Assembly (NCBI GenBank): GCA_016705685.1
Contig: JADJLB010000001.1
Span: forward strand, 558,001-622,000
DNA from: Propionivibrio sp.
Lineage (GTDB): Bacteria > Pseudomonadota > Gammaproteobacteria > Burkholderiales > Rhodocyclaceae
Direction of reading: 5' to 3'
Length of the DNA stretch: 64,000 nt
Each line of letters starts with the position of its first letter. Within the stretch, counting starts at the first letter, position 1. Shown here piece after piece: positions 40,257 through 47,620 of this stretch. Made by a program: the position numbers and the translations under genes. The notes below the pieces were generated by a model. That model searched no databases. It saw nothing but the letters and a program-made list of their open reading frames with translations, and was not told where the DNA came from.

Positions 40257-40637
40257 ATGAGCGCTGCACCGACTGACGATCGACGCCATTACTCGCGCAT
40301 TGCCTTTCATACCCCGGCCAGGCTGATCTTCCCTGAACGCGAAATTGACGTTAGGGTCCTCGACCTTTCACTCAAAGGCGCGCTGATCCGTTTGCCGGCA
40401 CAAGCATCAATCACTGCGGGCGCAACCTGCCGGCTGCAAGTTCTTCTCTGCGAGGGTGAATCGGCCGATCAGATCAGCATGGAAACCCGGGTAACGCATG
40501 TCGAAGGAGACAACGCAGGGCTGCATTGCCTGATCATTGACATCGACAGCGTGACGCACTTGCGGCGACTGGTCGAGTTCAATCTTGGCGACCCGGCACT
40601 GCTGGATCGGGAGATCTCGGCGCTGATCGCCGAATAG
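40257..40637 (+). CDS. PilZ-domain cyclic di-GMP-binding protein
   Basis: A 126-residue single PilZ domain. The two c-di-GMP motifs are present: RRHYSR near residue 9 and DLSLKGALI near residue 38. It probably responds to cyclic di-GMP in the cytosol. It sits between queE and queC with short gaps (18 and 8 bases), so it is likely co-transcribed with queuosine genes. Its target is unknown. Confidence 0.88.
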   Translation: MSAAPTDDRRHYSRIAFHTPARLIFPEREIDVRVLDLSLKGALIRLPAQASITAGATCRLQVLLCEGESADQISMETRVTHVEGDNAGLHCLIIDIDSVTHLRRLVEFNLGDPALLDREISALIAE

Positions 40638-40645
40638 TCCTCAGC

Positions 40646-41359
40646 ATGAGTTCGTCCATTCCAGTGGGCTTGCAGCGCGCCGTCGTCCTGCTGTCCGGCG
40701 GCCTCGATTCGGCCACGACGCTGGCCATTGCCCGCGCCGCCGGTTTCGACTGCTATTGCCTGTCGCTTGACTATGGCCAACGCCATCGCATCGAACTCGA
40801 TTCCGCTGCCCGCGTCGCCCTGGCCCTGGGTGCCAGCGAACATCGTGTGTTGCATCTGGCGCTCGATAAGTTTGGTGGTTCGGCACTCACGGACACCCGT
40901 ATCGCAATTCCCGTCGATGGCGTTCAGCCTGGCATTCCGGCGACCTATGTACCGGCGCGCAACACCATCATGCTTTCACTGGCGCTGGCCTGGGCCGAAG
41001 TATTGGACAGCCGGGACATCTACATCGGCGTCAACGCCATTGACTATTCCGGTTACCCGGATTGCCGGCCGGAATACATTGCCGCCTATGAAGCCATGGC
41101 CAACCTGGCCACCAAGGCAGGTGTTGAAGGCCGAAAGTTGAGCATCCACACACCTTTGCTCAGTCTGACAAAGGCCGAGATCATTCGTTGCGGCAGCAAG
41201 CTGGGGGTCGACTATCGGCATACGGTTTCATGCTACCAGGCCGACGAAAGAGGCAGAGCCTGCGGCGTGTGCGATTCCTGCCGGATACGCCGCGAGGGTT
41301 TTTCTGCTGCGGGCGTTGCCGACCCGACGTCGTATGTGCTCAGTCCCCACGAGGCTTGA
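40646..41359 (+). CDS. queC: 7-cyano-7-deazaguanine synthase
   Basis: ATP-dependent enzyme that converts 7-carboxy-7-deazaguanine to preQ0. The PP-loop [17 protein letters not shown] lies near residue 14, and the zinc site is formed by Cys residues in [19 protein letters not shown]. The length of 237 aa is usual. It is the last gene of the tol-pal/que run, ahead of the tRNA-Lys pair. Confidence 0.96.
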   Translation: MSSSIPVGLQRAVVLLSGGLDSATTLAIARAAGFDCYCLSLDYGQRHRIELDSAARVALALGASEHRVLHLALDKFGGSALTDTRIAIPVDGVQPGIPATYVPARNTIMLSLALAWAEVLDSRDIYIGVNAIDYSGYPDCRPEYIAAYEAMANLATKAGVEGRKLSIHTPLLSLTKAEIIRCGSKLGVDYRHTVSCYQADERGRACGVCDSCRIRREGFSAAGVADPTSYVLSPHEA

Positions 41360-41433
41360 AACCGCGAGTGTCTCAAAGGCCCGCATTGACAGGCTTCCGG
41401 GCGGTCTCTATAATCCGCCGTTCCTGTTTTTCC

Positions 41434-41509
41434 GGGTCGGTAGCTCAGTTGGTAGAGCAGCGGACTTTTAATCCGTTGGTCGAGAGTTCGAATCTCTCCC
41501 GACCTACCA
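41434..41509 (+). tRNA. tRNA-Lys (anticodon TTT)
   Basis: A 76-base cloverleaf. Acceptor arm GGGTCGG pairs with CCGACCT, the D-arm is AGCTCAGTTGGTAGAGC, the anticodon loop CTTTTAA gives TTT, the T-arm is GAGAGTTCGAATCTCTC, and CCA is encoded at 41507-41509. Confidence 0.97.
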
Positions 41510-41555
41510 AGACACTGCCGATCTTGGTGGTAGCGTCAATATGTGGTCATTCCGT

Positions 41556-41631
41556 GGGGCGTTAGCTCAGTTGGTAGAGCAGCGGACTCTTAATCCGTAG
41601 GTCGAGTGTTCGAATCACTCACGCCCTACCA
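41556..41631 (+). tRNA. tRNA-Lys (anticodon CTT)
   Basis: A 76-base cloverleaf 46 bases after the first tRNA-Lys. Acceptor arm GGGGCGT pairs with ACGCCCT, the anticodon loop CTCTTAA gives CTT, the T-arm is GAGTGTTCGAATCACTC, and CCA is encoded at 41629-41631. Its 3' end marks the left edge of the accessory island. Confidence 0.96.
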
Positions 41632-41688
41632 CGGCTGATTTGGTCTCTTAATCGTAGATCTTGAGGTCAAGGAAATACGGGGTATGCG

Positions 41689-41889
41689 CTAACGATCACC
41701 AAGAATTGTCAGCCAGTGCTGTGCGCTCTGCCGTTCAAAGTCGAAAACGTCTGCCTCGTGGTAGCGGACGTGTCGAAAAAGTTTGTGCCACGTCGGGCCA
41801 ATTTTGTCCTGTCGCCAGCGCCGCATTGTTTTCAGGCTGACTTTCCATCGGGCTGCCACTTGCTGCTCAGTCATCACGGGGTAGTGCAT
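41689..41889 (-). CDS. Small helix-turn-helix protein (excisionase/AlpA-like)
   Basis: A 66-residue protein starting MHYPVMTEQQVAARWKVSLK, a MerR-type winged-helix start in which a TEQQVAxxxxVSxxTxxRWR motif binds DNA. FRHVRYHEADVFDFERQ forms the usual wing and final helix. Such proteins act as excisionases or prophage/island regulators. The longer upstream frame lacks protein character, so ATG 41889 is chosen. Its place 57 bases from a tRNA fits an island remnant, but no integrase is present. Confidence 0.7.
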   Translation of the reverse strand: MHYPVMTEQQVAARWKVSLKTMRRWRQDKIGPTWHKLFRHVRYHEADVFDFERQSAQHWLTILGDR

Positions 41890-42057
41890 TTTCGTCTCCA
41901 CGGCAAATGTCACCATGACAACGCTGTTCGCCGCAGAAGCCAAGCGCGGGCGCTCATGGCTTGCCTGCATCGCCAAGTTCGAACGGCAATCGTTGGTCAA
42001 GATCCATTGTTTGCTCTGCTGCCATGCGAACGCTCCTTCGTGCTTACTGGTCTGATT

Positions 42058-42564
42058 TCATTGCGGTGTTCCGGCAAAACGCCGCGCATCCTTGAGCAGA
42101 AGAATCAATTGCCGCTCGTGCGCGGGCGTCGACTCGAAGCCGAAACGACGATAGAACGCCTCAGCATCTGCGTCGATGGGGTGTGTCAGCAGAGCCCGAA
42201 TCCCCGCGTGCTCAGCCATGGCAACCGTTCGGCGAATAGCGTCTTGCAGCAAGCTGAAACCAAGACCCTGCCTTTGGTAGTCGAGATCGACAGCCAGCCG
42301 CGCCAGAATGACCAGCGGAATAGGGTACTGGCCCATCCCGCGACGAATCCGCTCAGGAGCGTCGAGCGTGTCGATCTGGCCAACGGTCAAGCTGAAGTAC
42401 CCGGCAACGCGACTTCCATCACAGGCGACGAACGTTTTCGCCGAACCGCTACCTTGAGCCTGGCGTGCGTGTCGCAGCAGCCAATCGGTGAGGGCCGGTT
42501 TTCCGCAGTCAAACTCTTCCAGCCGATGATTCGCATCCAGTGACTGTGGTGCCGACAAACTCAT
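42058..42564 (-). CDS. tacT: GNAT-family toxin, TacT-like
   Basis: A 168-residue acetyltransferase of the TacT/AtaT toxin type, which in known cases acetylates aminoacyl-tRNA. The GNAT core is visible: NHRLEEFDCGKPALTDWLLR at the start, strand VAGYFSLTVGQI, acetyl-CoA loop DLDYQRQGLGFSLL and the C-terminal AFYRRFGFE. Its ATG overlaps the stop of the DUF1778 antitoxin (ATGA), the standard tacAT layout. The tacT symbol is by family; activity is inferred. Confidence 0.88.
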   Translation of the reverse strand: MSLSAPQSLDANHRLEEFDCGKPALTDWLLRHARQAQGSGSAKTFVACDGSRVAGYFSLTVGQIDTLDAPERIRRGMGQYPIPLVILARLAVDLDYQRQGLGFSLLQDAIRRTVAMAEHAGIRALLTHPIDADAEAFYRRFGFESTPAHERQLILLLKDARRFAGTPQ

Positions 42565-42845
42565 TTTTCTGCCCACACCGGACGCCGGGAGAACAAACTG
42601 GCCAAACCGGGGTTGTCAGACTCCGGTCGATCCAGCATTTCCAAGAGCGCTTGGTACTGACTGCCGGAAACCATAAACAATCGCTGGTCGAGCAAGGTGT
42701 GCTCTGCCGCTTGGTAAGCGGCATCGAGAATGAAATCAGTTAATGATTTGTGTGCGACCTCGGCGGCGCGACGCAGAACGGTTTCCTGTTCAGGTGTCGC
42801 ACGCAGGCCGAGCCGGGCCGAGCGAGCGGTAGTAGCGATAGTCAT
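42561..42845 (-). CDS. tacA: DUF1778 antitoxin, TacA-like
   Basis: A 94-residue ribbon-helix-helix antitoxin: RLGLRATPEQETVLRRAAEV forms the DNA-binding part, followed by SLTDFILDAAYQAAEHTL and a C-terminal toxin-binding tail. It precedes and overlaps the GNAT toxin gene. Upstream, within 60 bases, two copies of TGTAC about 17 bases apart may serve as an operator for autoregulation. Confidence 0.88.
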   Translation of the reverse strand: MTIATTARSARLGLRATPEQETVLRRAAEVAHKSLTDFILDAAYQAAEHTLLDQRLFMVSGSQYQALLEMLDRPESDNPGLASLFSRRPVWAEK

Positions 42846-43185
42846 GGCAAATTCCCCTTCAGATGTACAGTGTGCTCAATGTTAGTACAAATGACGCATT
42901 CTGTCTAGAAGGCGCTTTTCCAGCCTGCGCAACGCCCGAACCTCGGAGGGCGACTGGCTACCAGTCGGCAGCTGTGAACACCCCAAGCCACTATTTATGC
43001 GGATCTCTGCGGTTTCCAGGTGCTTCCCATCCGAGCAGTTCCGCAATATATAGAAAAATCTGGAAGCTGCCTGGGCAATCCCGTTGCAGGCGCGACAAGT
43101 ATGTCTTTGGGATTTTGCGACCCAATTCCTTCCGATTCCTGGCCTTTGAGTCGCGCATTCCGGGGCGCTTGTTGGACTGTCGCTT
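42846..43185. other. Gene-free spacer upstream of tacAT
   Basis: About 340 bases between the tacA start and the 3' end of the ATPase gene. Apart from the tacA promoter region (TGTAC repeats near 42860-42890) I see no gene, RNA or element. Open frames here have no recognisable protein character. Confidence 0.5.
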
Positions 43186-44625
43186 TCATTGTTGTTCCAG
43201 TGTAAGTTCGGACTCGCCCATCCAGTAGCAAAGCAACGGCGCGGGAATCCGCAGGATTCGGGTGTTTGTATCGGGCAGGTCGGGAATCGTGCCGAAGTCA
43301 TCCAGTGACTTGGTGACTACGTAGCCACGGTCGATGGATTTCTGCTGGCAAAGTTCGAGCAAGCCTTTCAGGTCGCGCAGGCCTGTGTGCTGGGCGCGAT
43401 ATTTCACCTCGAAGGGAATGATCTGACCGCCTACCTCGGCGACGAGATCAACTTCCCGATCCTTCTTGCCACGCCAGTAGGTGAAGCGCACGTTCTGCGC
43501 ATAGTAGCGGGCGAACAAGTGTTTAAAGACCGCCGTTTCAGTTGCCACGCCGAGCGCGGCCGGATCTTCAAGGATGGCTTTGCCCTTGAGCATGACCGCC
43601 GGTGCAATGGCGGCATCGGCCAGGTAAATTTTGAAACGGGCGCGCAGCACGTCCTTGCCGTAACCAAATGGCGGCAGGCGGTAGATCAGGTGGGTCGCTT
43701 CCAGCAACTCGATGAAGCTCTGCGCCGTCGGCCGTTTGACCTCCAGATTGGCGCAGAGATCGACCATGTCGAGCAGTCCGCCATCGTGCATGCACAGGTA
43801 GAGGAAGGTGTGCTCCAGATCCAGCACGCGCCGTACACCAAACAACGCCGTCATGTCGCGCTTCAACACCTTGTCGATGATGTCTTCACGCAGCAGGCGC
43901 TGGGCCTGGGTGATGCTCTCGACTTGAGCCGTCTGCGGAAATCCGCCGCGCACCAGATATTCGTGGAAATGCCCGACATAGGGCGCGGCAGATTCGGTGA
44001 CGCGGTAGAGGTCTGACTGCGGCCAGTCGAATAGATCGCGCGGGGACTTGAGGCGGGGCAATGCCGGGAGCGACAGATTCTTGATCTGGAGGTATTCGTA
44101 AAACGAGAGCGTAGTCAGCCGGATCGTGTGCCAACGGCCGACTCCAGATTCCTGCCCGGCCTCGACCAGTGGCGTCGCCGAACCGGTAAAGGCAATGCGC
44201 CGATGTTTGGCGAAGTCCACTTGGTGCTTGACCCACGTGCCCCAATCGCGGATGAACTGGGCCTCGTCGAGGAAGATGTATTCAGGGCCATCAACCTTGG
44301 GCTCCCGTTCGCGCCAAGCTTCCAGCACCGCCCCGATTCCGGCGAGTTTCAGGATGGGGTGGTCGAAGGTTGCATAGAGAATGTTGGCGGGCGGCACGCC
44401 TTCGCGCAACAAGGCATCAGCGGCTTGCAACATCAAAGTGGTCTTGCCGATCTGACGTGCGCCAGAAAGCAGGACAGCCCGGGGGGCTGGCGGGTCGGTC
44501 GTCCACGCGTATAACTCCCGGAACGCCGCTCGCCGCCACCTGGGCAGATCCGAAATCGCCTCGTCACGCCACCAGGGATTGAACTGGGACAGGACGGCGA
44601 CAAGCTCTTCTCTAGATACTCTCAT
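43186..44625 (-). CDS. ATP-binding protein with AAA and DUF4143 domains
   Basis: A 479-residue protein of the widespread AAA_14/DUF4143 family. Walker A GARQIGKTTLML near residue 55, Walker B YIFLDEAQF, sensor FTGSATPL. The C-terminal DUF4143 part carries a restriction-endonuclease-like core DREVDLVAEVGGQIIPFEVK (D, then ExK), a plausible nuclease site. These proteins are common in islands and have no firm function. ATG 44625 is chosen because the preceding in-frame codons lack family similarity. Alone on its transcript. Confidence 0.88.
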   Translation of the reverse strand: MRVSREELVAVLSQFNPWWRDEAISDLPRWRRAAFRELYAWTTDPPAPRAVLLSGARQIGKTTLMLQAADALLREGVPPANILYATFDHPILKLAGIGAVLEAWREREPKVDGPEYIFLDEAQFIRDWGTWVKHQVDFAKHRRIAFTGSATPLVEAGQESGVGRWHTIRLTTLSFYEYLQIKNLSLPALPRLKSPRDLFDWPQSDLYRVTESAAPYVGHFHEYLVRGGFPQTAQVESITQAQRLLREDIIDKVLKRDMTALFGVRRVLDLEHTFLYLCMHDGGLLDMVDLCANLEVKRPTAQSFIELLEATHLIYRLPPFGYGKDVLRARFKIYLADAAIAPAVMLKGKAILEDPAALGVATETAVFKHLFARYYAQNVRFTYWRGKKDREVDLVAEVGGQIIPFEVKYRAQHTGLRDLKGLLELCQQKSIDRGYVVTKSLDDFGTIPDLPDTNTRILRIPAPLLCYWMGESELTLEQQ

Positions 44626-45062
44626 GGCAGAAATCCTAACAGAACAGTTCAACCAATACAACTACACATTAACAAACATACAAATTTAATGATACATTGC
44701 GAATCTACGTGCCGATTTCTACGTTCAATCCGGCTTAAAGAGCTTGGCTTCCAGATTGAACAGCGCGTTCATGGCTCGCAGTCGCCCGCGACACCCTTAC
44801 CGTTCCGCTAACGCTCCCCTTGTCGGGCGAGCAGAGGACTTTCACTTCCAAGTGAGTGCGCCCTGCCGGGCGTACCAACGAAAAACGGCTTACGATTTCT
44901 CGTAAGCCGTTGTTTGTATTGGTGGCGTGCAGTTTACTACCGAACGACTCGCTATTGGAACCAATGAGTAACGCTGCGGGTGCTTGAGGTCAGGCTGCAC
45001 ATTAGGCACATGCCGTAAGCCCCCGAGTTATTACCCTCTCTACTACCCTTACTAAAGGGTAA
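44626..45062. other. Gene-free spacer with inverted repeats
   Basis: This 437-base stretch has no credible gene. It contains a CGCCCGCGACA/TGTCGGGCG inverted pair around 44787-44840, a perfect 12-bp hairpin at 44884-44911 (listed separately) flanked by ACCAA and TTGGT, and a palindrome ATTGGAACCAAT near 44954. On the minus strand the hairpin follows CGCCACCA, as a terminator follows a tRNA 3' end, so it may mark an old insertion point. Confidence 0.45.
44881..44911 (-). terminator. Perfect 12-bp hairpin, probable terminator
   Basis: AACGGCTTACGA (44884-44895), loop TTTC, TCGTAAGCCGTT (44900-44911). On the minus strand the stem is followed by TTTTT, on the plus strand by GTTTGT. It would stop minus-strand transcription coming from the Fic gene side. 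Confidence 0.65.
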
Positions 45063-46109
45063 TTACCCTTTCTTTTGCCATTTGGCTGCCGGACCGCGCC
45101 CTTGGCACTCTACCTTGCCAGCAGCCTGTTGTTCCCGCAGTACTCGGCGCACCATATCGCGACTCACTCCGGGGCAGCGCATTTCCAACTGTGCGACGGA
45201 GAATTCCCCGACAACCTGCTCGATGGCCGAGATCACCTGATCTGTTTTCGCACCGCGCGGCGCTTTGGTCTCACCCACCCGCTCCGCAAATTCCTTGTAG
45301 GCTGTCTTCATGATGAACAGAACGTAGTTGATGTAAGGCCACGGATCATGCTTGCCCTCGTGCCAGCCTTGTGAACTTTTCTCAAGTGTCTCGTAGTAAC
45401 GATCCTTGTTCTGCTCGACCAGCCGCTCCAGGCTGAAATACCGACCGACCTCGAAGCCAAGCTGATAGCTCTGCAGCAGCCAAATCAGACGCGAGACCCG
45501 GCCATTGCCGTCGCGGAACGGGTGGATGCACAGAAAGTCGAGATTGAACGCGGCCAGCGCGATCAGAGGTGGCACCCATCCCTCGTTCTGGCAGCGACGC
45601 CAGTCCAGCACCAAGTCAGCCATTCGCGCCGAAGTCTCGGCGGCCGGCACGGTGCGGAAGCGCACCCGCTCACTACCATCCGGATAGCGCTCAATGATAT
45701 CGCCATCCTTTTCCTTGTACTGCCCGGCATCCCAAATTTGCCCGCGCGTCAGTGCATGCAGCCGCTTGATCGTCCGCTCATCGCCCTGAATGCTGTTAGC
45801 CTCGGCATGAATCCATGCCAGCGCATCGCGATAGCCACGCACCTCCTCTTCGTCGCGATCACGGAACAGCGGTTTCGGAGCCACCAGAATATCGCGCACA
45901 CGACCGGGGTCGATGGAGACACCTTCAATCCGATTCGATGAAACGGCACTCTCAATCATCGCGTGCTCGCGCAAGGCCTTCAGTCGTTGTGGCGACTGGC
46001 GCGTATAGAGTTCCTGCTTGCCACGAAACTCGCCAAGGTCGGAGAGATACCAGGCTGTCGCCGGCGGTATCGCGGCTTGGCCTGTAGCGAACTGACGCAG
46101 TGTTTTCAT
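45063..46109 (-). CDS. Fic family protein
   Basis: A 348-residue Fic-domain protein, expected to transfer AMP or a related group to a target protein. The active-site motif HPFRDGNGRVSRL is intact. An N-terminal inhibitory helix SSNRIEG fits the (S/T)xxxE(G/N) consensus, so it is the self-inhibited type with the helix in the same chain. The C-terminal region from about 290 looks like a winged helix (FSVAQLEMRCPGVSRDMVRR). ATG 46109 is preferred because AAGGAG lies 8 bases upstream. The YecA-like gene ends 10 bases upstream. Confidence 0.9.
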   Translation of the reverse strand: MKTLRQFATGQAAIPPATAWYLSDLGEFRGKQELYTRQSPQRLKALREHAMIESAVSSNRIEGVSIDPGRVRDILVAPKPLFRDRDEEEVRGYRDALAWIHAEANSIQGDERTIKRLHALTRGQIWDAGQYKEKDGDIIERYPDGSERVRFRTVPAAETSARMADLVLDWRRCQNEGWVPPLIALAAFNLDFLCIHPFRDGNGRVSRLIWLLQSYQLGFEVGRYFSLERLVEQNKDRYYETLEKSSQGWHEGKHDPWPYINYVLFIMKTAYKEFAERVGETKAPRGAKTDQVISAIEQVVGEFSVAQLEMRCPGVSRDMVRRVLREQQAAGKVECQGRGPAAKWQKKG

Positions 46110-46119
46110 CGCAGGCTCC

Positions 46120-47106
46120 TTAATGCAACGTGGCCGGAGCATCGTTCGCCCCGCAGCACTTTTTGGATTTCTTGCCGCTGCCGCAGGGGCACGGATCGTT
46201 GCGGCCGATTTTCGGCCCGCCACGAACGGACTGCGCGACATCCTTGTGCCCACCAAGGCGAAAATCATCCCCCACTAATCCGCCCGGCTGGCTTGCGCGC
46301 CGGTCCTTCCAGAAAGCATGCAGTTTCACCAGCGACAGTTCGATTTCGTTCATCCACTTCTCGGCATCGCCGGACTTCTTGGTGATCTCGATACCATCGT
46401 CGGTGCCCAAACGCAGGAAGGGTGTAAACCAGGCGGGCTGACCAACGGCCAACAGACTCCATGCCTCATCACTGAACTGAAAGCCGAGCAGAAAACCTTC
46501 GCACCATTCGGCAGCACCCCATTGATCGCCAAACCAAAACACCGGCTCGAAGGATGCTGGATCGTCCATAAAGGTTTGCACCACTGCGTTGTACTGCCGC
46601 ATGATGAGCGACATAATCCGGTTGGCCTGTTCCGCACTCTCGAACTCGGCTTCGGCCTCGCCATTCTGGATATCCCACACCCACGGTAGCCATTCGGACG
46701 GCATCACCGTACGCGGACCAATGGCAATGGCGGTCAGAAAACCTTCCAGCGTCGAGACATCCATTGATGTCTCCTCGATGGATTCGTCGGCAAGAAAATC
46801 ATCCAGTTCGTTGAGTTCGTCCTCTGACAGCGCTTGATCCAGCCCCGTCGCCTCGCGTCCGCCAGAGGGCGCACCTATCAGCGAGTCGATCCCCGCGTCA
46901 TCAATCGTCTTCAGCGCTTCTTCAAGCGCGTCCCGGTCGCTCGTGAACGAATCATCCCAAACGGTGGAGCTTCCATGGTCATCAATCACCTCCAGGAGCC
47001 AGCCACCTTCACCGTTTTCGTAGATATCGATTTGAACCGTCTTGCCATCGCGGGTGACGGATTGCGACAGCGGTGATAGCTGTGGGGTTGGGCCGAGTTC
47101 AGCCAT
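46120..47106 (-). CDS. UPF0149/YecA-like protein with C-terminal SEC-C zinc motif
   Basis: A 328-residue protein. An N-terminal part of about 90 residues ([20 protein letters not shown]) is not recognised. The centre is a UPF0149 (YecA) domain, marked by [22 protein letters not shown] and WCEGFLLGF. The C-terminus is a SEC-C zinc-binding motif, [23 protein letters not shown] tails often mediate binding to ribosomes or other partners. It overlaps DUF6398 by 8 bases, so both are probably co-translated. Function unknown. Confidence 0.85.
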   Translation of the reverse strand: MAELGPTPQLSPLSQSVTRDGKTVQIDIYENGEGGWLLEVIDDHGSSTVWDDSFTSDRDALEEALKTIDDAGIDSLIGAPSGGREATGLDQALSEDELNELDDFLADESIEETSMDVSTLEGFLTAIAIGPRTVMPSEWLPWVWDIQNGEAEAEFESAEQANRIMSLIMRQYNAVVQTFMDDPASFEPVFWFGDQWGAAEWCEGFLLGFQFSDEAWSLLAVGQPAWFTPFLRLGTDDGIEITKKSGDAEKWMNEIELSLVKLHAFWKDRRASQPGGLVGDDFRLGGHKDVAQSVRGGPKIGRNDPCPCGSGKKSKKCCGANDAPATLH

Positions 47107-47620
47107 GGCTCACATCTCTCTCGGCAGGAACAAAGGGGATAAGCCCTTTATCGAAGGCCATCTGCTGCACTTCGAGGGGCATTCCACGAATATCGACCGT
47201 GAAACCGTTAACCTGCAGCAACCACACCATCGGGTTATCCGCGAGCCGGCTGGGTAAGGTCCATTCGGCAGACATCGGGCCCATTTTCAGCAGGTCGCGG
47301 ATTTCCTTCGATTTGTTCTGCCCGGTGCTTTCAGCAATGCCGAAAAACTCGTAGATCACCTTGGGCTTACAGTGCGGTGTTTGAGAAGCGTCATCCAGAA
47401 AATTGACCCGACCAACTGCATGCACCGCAGCCGCCGCCCAGACATTCTCCTTGCCCCTCAACAACGGTGAAGGACGCTTTCGGGCCAGTGCACCGACAAC
47501 ACGGTGAATCGTCTGCCGATACTCCTCGTTGAGGTGCTTGGCGCAAAACACATCGACAAGCGCCGCGATGGCGGCGAATTTGTCAGTCATGGCTTTGGGG
47601 ATTTTTTCAGACGATGACAT
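47099..47620 (-). CDS. DUF6398 domain-containing protein
   Basis: A 173-residue protein of the DUF6398 family, with the family core [20 protein letters not shown], then the [20 protein letters not shown] helix and an NxxDDxSQTPH-like loop. The C-terminal part resembles a small helix-turn-helix. ATG 47620 is chosen: a GAGG ribosome-binding site lies 8 bases upstream, whereas the ATG at 47626 is too close. DUF6398 is often found beside SEC-C/YecA-like proteins, as here. Role unknown. Confidence 0.8.
   Translation of the reverse strand: MSSSEKIPKAMTDKFAAIAALVDVFCAKHLNEEYRQTIHRVVGALARKRPSPLLRGKENVWAAAAVHAVGRVNFLDDASQTPHCKPKVIYEFFGIAESTGQNKSKEIRDLLKMGPMSAEWTLPSRLADNPMVWLLQVNGFTVDIRGMPLEVQQMAFDKGLIPFVPAERDVSHG

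Noticed and set aside
41434..41631. The two tRNA-Lys genes as an attachment-site duplication
   Set aside because: Both are complete cloverleaves with different anticodons (TTT and CTT) and many differences, so they are two normal genes.
42882..43301. 139-codon minus-strand frame upstream of tacAT
   Set aside because: Composition looks random (many Arg, Ser, Pro and Cys) and it overlaps the 3' end of the ATPase gene.
44830..44878. tRNA-like text (GAGCAGAGGACT ... GTGAGTGCGCCC)
   Set aside because: Resembles tRNA-Lys in a few short words but no acceptor, anticodon or T-arm pairing can be drawn.
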